A DNA stretch of 50,483 nt from Gemmatimonadaceae bacterium (lineage in GTDB: Bacteria > Gemmatimonadota > Gemmatimonadetes > Gemmatimonadales > Gemmatimonadaceae): the NCBI GenBank assembly GCA_013817305.1, contig JACDCY010000008.1, positions 1 through 50,483 of the forward strand. The letters are read 5' to 3'. This document shows positions 1 through 7,629 of this stretch, in pieces (the stretch's first letter is position 1; every line of letters begins with the position of its first letter). Made by a program: the position numbers and the translations under genes. The notes under the pieces were generated by a model. That model was not told where the DNA came from and did not search any database. It was given only the letters and a program-made list of their open reading frames with translations.

Positions 1-214
1 CTTGCTCGCTCAGATCCGGGAGGTCGAGGCCGAGCGCCCTTGCGCCGCCGGCAAGGCGGTGCATGTGTCGCGATAGAAAGGCCACGTGGCCGCCGTAGGA
101 GCGCATCGTCTCGAACAAGCCGTCCGCACGGTTGAAGCCGCGGTCGAGTCCGGATATGTGCGGGGCCGCGGGATCGACCTGCTTGCCGTTTACCCACATC
201 AGCGTTTCAGCCAT
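1..214 (-). CDS. Class IV aminotransferase (IlvE/PabC/Dat fold), N-terminal fragment
   Basis: A minus-strand frame opens with ATG at 214 and stays open to the window edge, giving 71 residues of an incomplete gene. It begins MAETLMWVNGKQV and carries LDRGFNRADGLFETMR followed by a SRHMHRL block, the typical N-terminal arrangement of fold-type IV PLP enzymes: branched-chain or D-amino-acid aminotransferases and 4-amino-4-deoxychorismate lyase. The arginine of HMHRL corresponds to the phosphate-binding arginine of the family. The catalytic lysine would lie outside the window, so substrate class cannot be decided. Only 18 bp separate this start from the divergent M16 gene at 233, so at least one promoter must lie inside the opposite gene. 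I identified it by translating the reverse strand by hand. Confidence 0.85.
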   Translation of the reverse strand, partial: MAETLMWVNGKQVDPAAPHISGLDRGFNRADGLFETMRSYGGHVAFLSRHMHRLAGGARALGLDLPDLSEQ

Positions 215-232
215 GCGGATTAATTTACGCTC

Positions 233-1519
233 ATGCGAATTCCGATAGAAACCCTGACGCTCGGCAACGGTTTGCGGGTGGTGTTGTCGGAGGACCACAC
301 CGCTCCGATCGTGGCGGTAAACCTCTGGTATCACGTCGGCTCGGGCAACGAGCGGCGGGGCCGCACCGGATTCGCGCACTTGTTCGAGCACATGCTGTTT
401 CAGGGATCGGAGCACGTGGCCGCCAACGAGCACTTCGAGCTGATCGCGCGCGCGGGCGGCACGCTGAACGGCTCTACCTGGCTCGACAGGACCAACTACT
501 ACGAGACGGTTCCTTCCAACCAGCTCGCGCTCGCGCTCTGGCTGGAGGCCGATCGCATGGGTGCGCTCCTCCCTGGCATGACGCAGGAGAAGCTGGATAA
601 TCAGCGCGACGTCGTGAAGAATGAGCGCCGCTGGTCGGTGGACAACCAGCCATACGGCACCTGGTGGGAGAAGCTCCCCGCGCTTGCCTACCCGCCCGAA
701 CACCCCTTCCATCACTCGCTCATTGGATCCTTCGAGGATCTCGACGCCGCGGCCCTTCCGGACGTCGCCGAGTTTTTCGCGACGTACTACACGCCGGACA
801 ACGCGGTACTTACGCTCGCCGGCGACTTCGAGCGGGGCGAGGCCGTGCAGCTCATCGAGCAGTACTTCGGCGACATTTCGCGGGGAGCGAACAGGCCGCC
901 ACTCGCCAACACAGCCCTGCCGAAAGTCTTTGGCACCGGGCTCCGGGAGGTGGTGCCGGACAACATCACGCTCCCGCGGATGTATCTCGCCTTCCGCGCG
1001 CCTGAATTCGGATCTCCGGAACACTATGACGCCTCGGTCTGCGCGACGATTCTCGGCACGCGCAAGACGAGCCGTCTGCAGAGGTCGCTGATCCGCGAAA
1101 AGCGACTGGCCGCCGAGGTGAGCGCGTTTACCTTCGACCTTGCGAAGGGCGCGGATTTGCTCGTGATAGACGTGCTCGCGCTGCCCGGCGTGTCCGCCGA
1201 AAACCTCGAAGCGGCCGTGCTGGCGGAAGTCGACCTGGTGCACCGCGAAGGGGTCACGGACGAAGAAGTGGCGCGGGCTATCGCGCTCATTGAAACGGGA
1301 TGGACGCTGTCGATGGAATCAGCGACCGATCGTGCCGACAAGCTGTCGATGTTCGCCACGTACTTCGGCGACGCGGAGCTCGTGAACGAGCAGCCGGCGA
1401 GATATCGCGCGGTTACGCCGGAGAGCGTGACGCGATTTGCGCGCGAGCGACTCGGCCCCGACAACCGCGCGACGCTCCTGTATGTGCCGGCGGAACCAGC
1501 GACGCAGGTTGCGGCGTGA
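233..1519 (+). CDS. M16 zinc peptidase, catalytic subunit
   Basis: A 428-residue insulinase-like (M16) peptidase. The inverted zinc motif HxxEH is intact as HLFEH at residues 49-53, and the expected third ligand is Glu131 in VVKNERRW, about 79 residues after the catalytic Glu52, which is normal family spacing. The downstream half has the usual second alpha/beta M16 lobe. There is no obvious signal peptide, so it is cytoplasmic or exported by an unseen route. The ATG at 233 is used; upstream Shine-Dalgarno pairing is weak. Its TGA overlaps the GTG of the next gene (GTGA), so the two are translationally coupled. Known bacterial M16B enzymes of this size work as heterodimers with a non-catalytic partner, and the neighbour fits that role. 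Family is certain; the physiological substrate is unknown. Confidence 0.93.
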   Translation: MRIPIETLTLGNGLRVVLSEDHTAPIVAVNLWYHVGSGNERRGRTGFAHLFEHMLFQGSEHVAANEHFELIARAGGTLNGSTWLDRTNYYETVPSNQLALALWLEADRMGALLPGMTQEKLDNQRDVVKNERRWSVDNQPYGTWWEKLPALAYPPEHPFHHSLIGSFEDLDAAALPDVAEFFATYYTPDNAVLTLAGDFERGEAVQLIEQYFGDISRGANRPPLANTALPKVFGTGLREVVPDNITLPRMYLAFRAPEFGSPEHYDASVCATILGTRKTSRLQRSLIREKRLAAEVSAFTFDLAKGADLLVIDVLALPGVSAENLEAAVLAEVDLVHREGVTDEEVARAIALIETGWTLSMESATDRADKLSMFATYFGDAELVNEQPARYRAVTPESVTRFARERLGPDNRATLLYVPAEPATQVAA

Positions 1520-2865
1520 CAGTCGCAACACGCCCCCTGCCGGGACCGCCGAGGCCGTACAGCTTTCCCGCCTTCAAGCGCACCGCGCTGGCTGGTGGCG
1601 CGCGCCTCCTAGTCGCGGAGGTGGCGAAGCTTCCGATCGTCAGCGTTACCGTCGTCATCGCCGCTGGCGCCGAATCGGATCCGGCGGGAAAGGAGGGGCT
1701 CGCCCAGCTCACGGCGCGGGCGATGGTCGAGGGAACCAGCTCGTCGTCCGCGCTGGCGCTCGCCGGCCGCATCGAGAAGCTGGGTGGAGTCATCGACTCC
1801 GATGCCGGCTGGGATTCGGCGAGGATCAATCTCACCTGTCTCTCGAAGCATCTCGAAGAATCACTCGACGTGCTTGGGGAGATCCTGACGAGCCCGAGCT
1901 TTCCAGAGAATGAGCTGGATCGACTGCGGGACGAGCGACTGGCCGAAATCGAGCAGATCCGGTCAGAGCCGCGCGGACTCGCGGAGGAGGCGTTCACGGA
2001 GTTCGTGTATACAGCCGGGGAACGGTACGCACTTCCTCCCGGCGGCACGCGCGAATCGGTAAGCGCATTGTCCCGCCAGGATGTCGCTCACCACCACGCT
2101 GGTCTCTATTCGCCGGGGAACGCATCCATCGTGATTGCCGGCGACGTTTCCCTTGGCGACGCGGCGAGGATGATCGATCGCGCGATGAGCGGGTGGACCG
2201 GCGCTACGCGCAAGCGGGCATACGTGAGCGCGGCACCGGCGCCCGCTGGCCCACGCGCGCTGCTAGTGGAGAAAGGAGGTGCCGCGCAATCGGAGCTGCG
2301 CATCGGCCACGCCGGAATTCCCCGCTCGCATCCGGACTACTTCCCCTTCAGCATCATGAACGCGGCGCTTGGAGGCGTCTTTTCTTCGCGAATCAACCTG
2401 AACTTGCGAGAGAAGCACGGCTACACCTACGGCGCGCACTCGATCATCGACTGGAGAAAAGCCGCCGGGCCGTTCGTGGTCTCGACCGCCGTGGGAACGG
2501 ACGTGACCGCCGATGCCGCGCGCGAGGTGCTCGGCGAGCTCGAGCGAATCCGCGAGGAGGAGATCAGCACCGACGAGCTGTCGCTCGTCGTGAGCTACCT
2601 GCAGGGAGTGTTTCCGATCAGGTACGAGAGCACGGCCGCGATCGCCGGCGCGCTGGCGAATCTAGTCACGTATGATCTCCCTGAGGATTACTACGACACG
2701 TATCGCGATCGCGTCGGTGCGGTGACGACCGCCGACGCGCTGCGCGCAGCGCGCGAGCACATCAGGCCCGAGGCGCTCCGGATGGTCGTTGTGGGCGAGG
2801 CGTCCCTGCTCGACAAACTCGAACAGATGCAGTTCGGCCCCATAGACGTGCGCAACGAGACATAA
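1516..2865 (+). CDS. M16 peptidase-like, non-catalytic partner subunit
   Basis: A 449-residue M16 homologue starting at a GTG (1516) that overlaps the preceding stop by 4 bp. The open frame extends upstream to 1300, but that part lies inside the preceding gene and does not look like M16 sequence, so the coupled GTG is preferred. Where an active enzyme has HxxEH this protein reads GLAQLTARAMVEGT, so no zinc site is present. The C-terminal half keeps the R/Y substrate-positioning motif SRINLNLREKHGYTYGA (about residues 290-307). That split, zinc site in one chain and R/Y pair in the other, is the known arrangement of two-subunit bacterial M16 peptidases and of mitochondrial processing peptidase. 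Inference: the active enzyme is a heterodimer with the upstream product. Confidence 0.92.
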   Translation: MTVATRPLPGPPRPYSFPAFKRTALAGGARLLVAEVAKLPIVSVTVVIAAGAESDPAGKEGLAQLTARAMVEGTSSSSALALAGRIEKLGGVIDSDAGWDSARINLTCLSKHLEESLDVLGEILTSPSFPENELDRLRDERLAEIEQIRSEPRGLAEEAFTEFVYTAGERYALPPGGTRESVSALSRQDVAHHHAGLYSPGNASIVIAGDVSLGDAARMIDRAMSGWTGATRKRAYVSAAPAPAGPRALLVEKGGAAQSELRIGHAGIPRSHPDYFPFSIMNAALGGVFSSRINLNLREKHGYTYGAHSIIDWRKAAGPFVVSTAVGTDVTADAAREVLGELERIREEEISTDELSLVVSYLQGVFPIRYESTAAIAGALANLVTYDLPEDYYDTYRDRVGAVTTADALRAAREHIRPEALRMVVVGEASLLDKLEQMQFGPIDVRNET

Positions 2866-2925
2866 TGTGTGCCCCAAAGGCGTCAACGATACTGATGCGA
2901 GTCCAAGGCGCACCGGGCGATCAGC

Positions 2926-4281
2926 CTAGCGCAGTTCTCGAGCAGTAATAGTTCGCGTCCAGAGCAGCGCTCCGTCAGTCCCGTGCACGGAGATCTTCAT
3001 CGAGCGATCGGTGCGGGGGCCGCTGAAATCCAGCAGGGCAAAGTTGCGTTGGGTCACCAACGTTCCCGGGACGCTGGCCGCGTTGGCTTTTCCATTCGCG
3101 AACGCTCCCGCGGACAGCGGCGAAACAGTGATGTCGTACAGCGGATAGGTTCCGTTTCGCTCGAGCCGCGTGAGCTCGGTAAGGTGTCGATCGCCCGAGA
3201 GAAACAGCACGCCGGGAATTTTTTCCGCGGTGATCGCGTCGATCAGTGCCTGCCGCTCTTCCGGGTATGTCGCGAAGTTCTCGAACTCGGCGGCGGGACT
3301 CATCATCTGCCCGCCGACCGCGACGATCTTGAACGGGGCGGTGCTCGATGCCAGCGCGTCGATGATCCACTGCAACTGATGCTCGCCCAGGTAGGTCCGG
3401 TGGCCGGTCGAATCGCGATCGTTCGGCGTCCTGTAATATCTGTCGTCGAGCAGAAAGAACTCGACGTCTCCCCACTGGAACATCGTGGTGACGCCCGGTT
3501 TGCCGTCCACTCCGTGCGAGGGATTTCCCCAGAAGAGCTTGAACGCTTCGAGGGATTTGTCCTTGTGGACCCACGAGCGGTCGCTGTTGTTGGGACCGAA
3601 GTCGTGGTCGTCCCACGTCGCGTAATGATGCGTGCTCGCGAGCAGCGGTTGCAGCTCGGGGATCGAGCGCGCGTGGGTATACCGCGCGAGAACCCCCGTG
3701 CGGGTGTACCAGTCCACCTCGCGTAAATACACGTTGTCCCCGAGCCAGAGCATGGCGTCAGGCCGCATGCGCGCGATGCTCTGGAATATCTCCAGCCCGC
3801 CGCCGTACGGCGCGCCGGGACGGTCGTATGCGGGCTCGTTCACATAGGCGCAGCTTCCGAGCGCGATGCGGAAAGCAGGTGGATCGCCGCGCCACTGCCA
3901 CAGCGCCTGCGATTGAAAACGCTGCGGATATGGCCGGCTCACGCGTTGACCGTTCACGATCACTTCATACCCGTATACCCGGCCAGGCTCGACTCTGTCG
4001 GCGATCTGCTTGGTCGTGTAGGCATCAGATGCCGACGTCATGGCACCTGCCGTGCGATGACGGACGCCGGGCGCCGCGGAATCCCAGTACACGAAGTGCA
4101 CGTTAGCCGCACCGGTAGTCTGCGCCCAGAGCATCACCTCGCGCATCCCGGAGTATCCGAGCATGGGGCCGGAGCGTATCGTGACCGCCGCTGAAGACGG
4201 CCGCGTCTGCGCTTCGGAGGATGCGGCAGCTGCGAGCATGAAAGCGAGCGCAAATCCGAGTCCCTGTCTGGAGTTTTTCAT
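2926..4281 (-). CDS. PhoD-like secreted phosphatase/phosphodiesterase
   Basis: A secreted metallophosphoesterase of the alkaline phosphatase D type, 451 residues from ATG 4281 (a GTG six bases upstream would add two). The N-terminus is a signal peptide: KNSR, a hydrophobic stretch, then cleavage near SSEAQ. Metal-binding blocks appear in family order: LGSCAY near the start of the catalytic domain, MLWLGDNVY near residue 180, ATWDDHDFGPNN near 223 and LFLSGDRHLTEL near 360. PhoD enzymes hydrolyse phosphomono- and diesters, often with Fe/Ca cofactors; the substrate here is not determinable. It converges on the M16 pair and diverges from the Nudix gene with only about 40 bp between starts. No Pho box is recognisable. 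Family assignment is secure, physiological role less so. Confidence 0.92.
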   Translation of the reverse strand: MKNSRQGLGFALAFMLAAAASSEAQTRPSSAAVTIRSGPMLGYSGMREVMLWAQTTGAANVHFVYWDSAAPGVRHRTAGAMTSASDAYTTKQIADRVEPGRVYGYEVIVNGQRVSRPYPQRFQSQALWQWRGDPPAFRIALGSCAYVNEPAYDRPGAPYGGGLEIFQSIARMRPDAMLWLGDNVYLREVDWYTRTGVLARYTHARSIPELQPLLASTHHYATWDDHDFGPNNSDRSWVHKDKSLEAFKLFWGNPSHGVDGKPGVTTMFQWGDVEFFLLDDRYYRTPNDRDSTGHRTYLGEHQLQWIIDALASSTAPFKIVAVGGQMMSPAAEFENFATYPEERQALIDAITAEKIPGVLFLSGDRHLTELTRLERNGTYPLYDITVSPLSAGAFANGKANAASVPGTLVTQRNFALLDFSGPRTDRSMKISVHGTDGALLWTRTITARELR

Positions 4282-4319
4282 TCGCACGGTTGGCTCAAGA
4301 GTGTTTCCGGGATCATCAG

Positions 4320-4871
4320 ATGAAAAATGACGTGCTGATATCTACGACGCGCCTGTACGATGGAAAGATCATCAAGCTCGACCTCGACCGCATCCGGTTT
4401 CCAGACGGAAGTGAAGGCGAGATGGCTGTGGTTCGGCATCAGGGAGCGAGCGCGATCGTCCCCTTTCTCAGCGACCCCGGCGGCGCCGACCCCGACCTGC
4501 TCCTGCTCCGGCAATACCGCTACGCCGGCGGTGGCTACCTGTACGAGATTCCGGCCGGCCGCCTCGACGCCGGCGAAAGCCCGATCGATTGCGCTCGTCG
4601 CGAGCTGCGCGAGGAAACCGGATGCACGGCTGAAAGTGTCCAAGAGATGTGCGCTCCTCTCATGACGCCCGGCTTCGCGGACGAAAGGATCCACATTTTT
4701 CTGGCGACCGGATTGACGCGCGGCGAGACGGCGTACGAGGCGGATGAGTTTGCCGAGGTTCATGTGCTGAAGCTCTCTCGCGCCCTGATCATGATCGAGC
4801 ACGGGGAGATCGTGGACGCCAAAACGATCATTGGGCTGCTGTTCGCGGCCGGCTTCAGATTGCGCGCCTGA
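4320..4871 (+). CDS. Nudix hydrolase, ADP-ribose pyrophosphatase type
   Basis: A 183-residue Nudix protein. The complete Nudix signature GX5EX7REUXEEXGU is visible as GRLDAGE, seven residues, then RELREETGC. The N-terminal beta-rich region (KIIKLDLDRIRFPDG, LLLLRQYRY) and IPAGRLDAGES match the ADP-ribose/nucleotide-sugar hydrolase branch (NudF-like). It would hydrolyse ADP-ribose or related nucleoside diphosphates to AMP and a phosphosugar in the cytoplasm. ATG 4320 is chosen over TTG 4290, because family proteins begin just before this KNDVLISTTRLYDG-type strand. Neither site has a strong Shine-Dalgarno sequence. The gene stands alone between PhoD (divergent) and the sigma-factor leader. Exact substrate is uncertain. 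Confidence 0.9.
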   Translation: MKNDVLISTTRLYDGKIIKLDLDRIRFPDGSEGEMAVVRHQGASAIVPFLSDPGGADPDLLLLRQYRYAGGGYLYEIPAGRLDAGESPIDCARRELREETGCTAESVQEMCAPLMTPGFADERIHIFLATGLTRGETAYEADEFAEVHVLKLSRALIMIEHGEIVDAKTIIGLLFAAGFRLRA

Positions 4872-5187
4872 TCGCCGGTATGGTGGGGGCAGAAACGCCC
4901 ATAACATATATAGTAGTGGCGGCACAAATCGGTCATAACGACTTCATCCTTAACAGTTAGCCCGCCGTAGCGTCCAAAATGTTCCCTAGGTGTCACTCAA
5001 CAGGGACAGACTCGCGCGGTGCTCAACAGCGTCTTGTGCCAGTAACGAATTGGGGCGTAACAACTTACGCTCTTGGCACAAGACGGCACGACAGATGCTC
5101 TTTAGTACAGCGAAGCACCCCCGTCCGTCTGCGGAGATCATTGCTCCGCCGACCGGGACCCGGGAACCAGCAGAAGGAGGAGTCCAG
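4872..5187 (+). promoter_or_regulatory. 316-bp leader of the ECF sigma gene with nested inverted repeats
   Basis: No convincing gene lies here; the frame open from 4990 has no family-like sequence before the sigma factor. The striking element is a perfect 12-bp inverted repeat, CGTCTTGTGCCA at 5030-5041 and its complement at 5074-5085. It encloses a second hairpin, GCGTAA (5055-5060) with TTACGC (5065-5070) and a CAAC loop. As RNA this would be a stable branched hairpin about 100 bases before the start codon; as DNA it could be an operator. A perfect AAGGAGG ribosome-binding site follows at 5174-5180. No promoter could be assigned with confidence. Inference: the leader controls sigma-factor expression. 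Confidence 0.5.
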
Positions 5188-5829
5188 ATGGCCACTAACG
5201 TTGTCCGCAAGCAGTTGAACACCACTCCAGCTGTGTCCGTTCGCGAGCAGCTCAAGGCGATGGACGATTCCGGCGTGGTCACGGCTTTTCTGGGCGGCGA
5301 GGAGCGGGCATTCGAGGAGCTGGTGGTCAGGTACCAGACGCGCTTGCTCAACTTCATCTACCGGACGGTTGGTGACAGGGAGCGCGCCGAGGATCTGGTC
5401 CAGGAAGTCTTCATCCGCGTTTACCGCCACCTGCACAGGTTCGACCGATCGAAGAAGTTCTCTACGTGGGCGTACACCATCGCCTCGAACCTCGCCAAGA
5501 ACGAGCTTCGGAACCGGTCGCGAAACCCGTTGGTTCTGTTCCAGACAGTGAAGAAGAACTGGCAGGACGAGGATCGTCCTCTCGAGTTCGAGGATTCGTC
5601 GACCCGGCCGGACGACATGTACCGCAAGCGCCATCTTCGCCAGGTCGTGGAAGAGTCGGTTGCCAAGCTGCCGGAGCATCACAGAGATGTTTTCATTCTC
5701 AGGGAGCTCGAGGGCAAGTCGTACGAAGAGATCGCGGAGATCACTGGTTGCAACCTCGGCACCGTGAAATCGCGGCTCAACAGGGCCAGAAACAGTTTCG
5801 CCGAGATCGTGGCGCCGGAGCTGGAATAG
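5188..5829 (+). CDS. ECF RNA polymerase sigma factor (RpoE-like)
   Basis: A 213-residue group-IV sigma-70 factor. Region 2 runs from AFEELVVRYQTRLLNFIYR through AEDLVQEVFIRVY to FSTWAYTIASNLAKNELR; region 4 is LPEHHRDVFILRELEG, then SYEEIAEITGCNLGTVKSRL, a clear helix-turn-helix. There is no region 3, as expected for ECF factors. Start ATG 5188 is fixed by the AAGGAGG sequence seven bases upstream and by the family N-terminus; the longer open frame to 4990 is rejected. The next gene encodes a zinc-binding anti-sigma protein, so this is a sigma/anti-sigma pair directing a stress regulon, probably envelope stress. The approximately 40-residue hydrophilic segment between regions 2 and 4 is normal. 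Regulon and trigger are not visible. Confidence 0.95.
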   Translation: MATNVVRKQLNTTPAVSVREQLKAMDDSGVVTAFLGGEERAFEELVVRYQTRLLNFIYRTVGDRERAEDLVQEVFIRVYRHLHRFDRSKKFSTWAYTIASNLAKNELRNRSRNPLVLFQTVKKNWQDEDRPLEFEDSSTRPDDMYRKRHLRQVVEESVAKLPEHHRDVFILRELEGKSYEEIAEITGCNLGTVKSRLNRARNSFAEIVAPELE

Positions 5830-5835
5830 CTGCAA

Positions 5836-5878
5836 GTTCGGGAACCGGGGTACCCTTATCGGGTACCCTAACCCGAAC
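5836..5878 (+). repeat. Inverted repeat between sigma and anti-sigma genes
   Basis: A two-tier inverted repeat fills most of the 76-bp gap: GTTCGGG (5836-5842) pairs with CCCGAAC (5872-5878), and GGGTACCC (5848-5855) pairs with GGGTACCC (5861-5868) around a TTATC loop. There is no T-run, so it is not a standard intrinsic terminator. It could attenuate or stabilise the transcript and set the sigma to anti-sigma ratio. Confidence 0.6.
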
Positions 5879-5905
5879 CCTGTTGGCCCCTTGCAGCGAG
5901 TACTC

Positions 5906-6442
5906 ATGGACTGTCGCACCTTTAGCGCACAACACGTCGGCTTCGTCGACGACGTTCTTCCCGGAATCCAGATAGTAGAGATGCAGCGGCACATCGCCGA
6001 GTGCGCGCCGTGCGCGCGCCAGGATGCGCTGATTCGCCGCTCGCTGCTGGTTTTTCGCAACATGCCTACGATCCATTGCTCGCCGGGTTTTACCGAGAGG
6101 GTCAACGACAGCATTCGCGCGCTTCACGACGCCCCGGAGCCCCGGCCCGCGTCGTTTTTCACGCCGGGCGGCACGCTCGCAGCGTTGCTCGCCGCGGGGA
6201 TTGTCGCGGTTGCCGGGTTCGATCTACTGTCCGGCAGTGACGCTCCTCTGACGCACGCGCCAGTTGTAGCGATGGTCCCGGCGCAGGACGAGATGCCCGT
6301 CGAGGAAGCGTTGATGGCCTCACATGCAATGCTCGCGTCCGTATCCACTGGCATTCCCATCTGGCCGGCGGCACTCATGGCCGAGCAGGCCCAGATTCAG
6401 CTCGCCAACTCCGCGTTCCGCCTCGCGAATCTCACGCGGTAG
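5906..6442 (+). CDS. Zinc-finger anti-sigma factor, single-pass membrane protein
   Basis: A 178-residue protein encoded directly after the ECF sigma gene. Near the N-terminus it has the ZAS motif HxxxCxxC as HIAECAPCAR, the zinc site that grips ECF sigma factors. A hydrophobic segment (about residues 88-108, LAALLAAGIVAVAGFDLL) is a probable single transmembrane helix, followed by an extracytoplasmic tail of about 70 residues rich in Ala/Met with no recognisable sensor fold. ATG 5906 is preferred over TTG 5891. Inferred role: membrane-bound anti-sigma factor that holds the 5188-5829 product until a signal triggers proteolysis or a redox change. The rhomboid at 14140 is not linked to it by any sequence evidence. 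Confidence 0.85.
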   Translation: MDCRTFSAQHVGFVDDVLPGIQIVEMQRHIAECAPCARQDALIRRSLLVFRNMPTIHCSPGFTERVNDSIRALHDAPEPRPASFFTPGGTLAALLAAGIVAVAGFDLLSGSDAPLTHAPVVAMVPAQDEMPVEEALMASHAMLASVSTGIPIWPAALMAEQAQIQLANSAFRLANLTR

Positions 6443-6465
6443 CAGCTGACGGTATATTGGGAGGG

Positions 6466-7521
6466 ATGTCGCAAGCCGCGTCCCGATCGCTCCAGGCAAT
6501 AGTAAAAAATCGCGAGTTCGACCCCGCCTACTACATCCACGGCGAGGACGAATACCAGAAAGAGGCGGCGGTCAGGCAGATCGCCGACGCGGCCATCGAT
6601 CCGGCCGGCCGGGCCTTCAACCTCGAAGTGCGGCGGGCCTCCGAGCTCGACGCCGAGTCGCTCGACGTGCTGCTGAGCACGATGCCGATGTTTTCGGAGC
6701 GACGCGTGGTGGTGCTGCAAGATCCGTCCGTTTTGAAGAAGCAGACGCGCTCCGTGCTCGACCGCTATCTCGATGCGCCCGCGCCCGGGACCAGCTTGAT
6801 CATGGTTGCGGCGGGCGGAAAAAGTGATCGCGCGCTAATGGAGCGGTCGGTCGAGCTCAGGTTCGATCCGCTCCCTCCGGCGCGCGTTATCAAGTTCATC
6901 TCTCACCACGCGCGCGAGACCCACAACGCGTCGATAACGCCGGCTGCCGCCGAGTTGCTGCACAGCGTCGTAGGGTCGGACCTGCACGAGCTCGCCACCG
7001 AGATAGACAAGCTGGCGAGCTACGCGTCCGGTGGAGAGATAGACGAAGCGATCGTCGGCGACGTGATCGGCGTGAGGCACGGGGAGACGCTGGGTGACTT
7101 CATGGACGCGCTGGTGGACAGGGATGCCGCCCGCGCTCTCGGGATGCTTTCGCGGCTGCTCGCGCAACCAAAGACTACCGGCGTGTCGATTGTGATGGTG
7201 CTCGCGAATCAGACGCTGGCCATGGCTTGGGGCCGGGCGAAGCTCGACAGGGGGATGTCGGTGACGAGCCTCGAGCGGGAATACATAGGCCTGCTGCAGA
7301 GCGCGGGATGGTTGATGCTTCCCAAATCTTTTGGCGCGGCCGCCAAGGTGTGGGCACGCGCGACCGAAGACTGGTCGGCAGAATCGCTGGACCGCTCCAT
7401 CCATGCGCTCGTCGCGGCCGACGTAGCCCTTAAGGACACTCGATTCGCGTCCGATGAACAGATTCTGGCTGGATTGGTACTGAGTATCTGTGCATCTGGC
7501 AGTAGCCGGTTGGCAGCATGA
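6466..7521 (+). CDS. holA: DNA polymerase III subunit delta
   Basis: A 351-residue clamp-loader delta subunit. The N-terminal domain reads YYIHGEDEYQKEAAVRQI, a degenerate AAA+ nucleotide site without a working Walker A, as in known delta subunits; the middle keeps FSERRVVVLQDPS and LHELATEIDKLASYA. The helical C-terminal collar domain follows (about residues 215-345). It opens the beta sliding clamp as part of the clamp loader. ATG 6466 is used, with a purine-rich GGGAGGG immediately before it; TTG 6457 is an alternative giving three more residues. It lies 23 bp after the anti-sigma gene and may share its transcript. Confidence 0.92.
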   Translation: MSQAASRSLQAIVKNREFDPAYYIHGEDEYQKEAAVRQIADAAIDPAGRAFNLEVRRASELDAESLDVLLSTMPMFSERRVVVLQDPSVLKKQTRSVLDRYLDAPAPGTSLIMVAAGGKSDRALMERSVELRFDPLPPARVIKFISHHARETHNASITPAAAELLHSVVGSDLHELATEIDKLASYASGGEIDEAIVGDVIGVRHGETLGDFMDALVDRDAARALGMLSRLLAQPKTTGVSIVMVLANQTLAMAWGRAKLDRGMSVTSLEREYIGLLQSAGWLMLPKSFGAAAKVWARATEDWSAESLDRSIHALVAADVALKDTRFASDEQILAGLVLSICASGSSRLAA

Positions 7522-7539
7522 ACAGGCTGTGTACTGCGC

Positions 7540-7584
7540 GCTACCCGCTACCCGCTACCCGCTACCCGCTACCCGCTACCCGCT
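7540..7584 (+). repeat. Tandem heptamer repeat, six copies of GCTACCC
   Basis: Six perfect consecutive copies of GCTACCC (7540-7581) plus a partial GCT, in the 108-bp gap between holA and the SPOR-domain gene. It is non-coding. A single unit of the same word in reverse complement (GGTAGCGGGT) occurs just after the rhomboid gene, near 15048-15057. The element could be a variable-number tandem repeat prone to slippage; no function is evident. Confidence 0.9.
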
Positions 7585-7629
7585 GCGCGCTGACGGCAGG
7601 CATCGAACAGCATTCTTTCAGGTGATCTT

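Noticed and set aside
1300-1515. Upstream extension of the second M16 subunit
   Set aside because: The extension is inside the first M16 gene in another frame and the GTGA-coupled start at 1516 fits the family N-terminus.
4990-5187. Upstream extension of the ECF sigma factor
   Set aside because: No sigma-like sequence there, and AAGGAGG before ATG 5188 marks the start; the region is better read as a structured leader.
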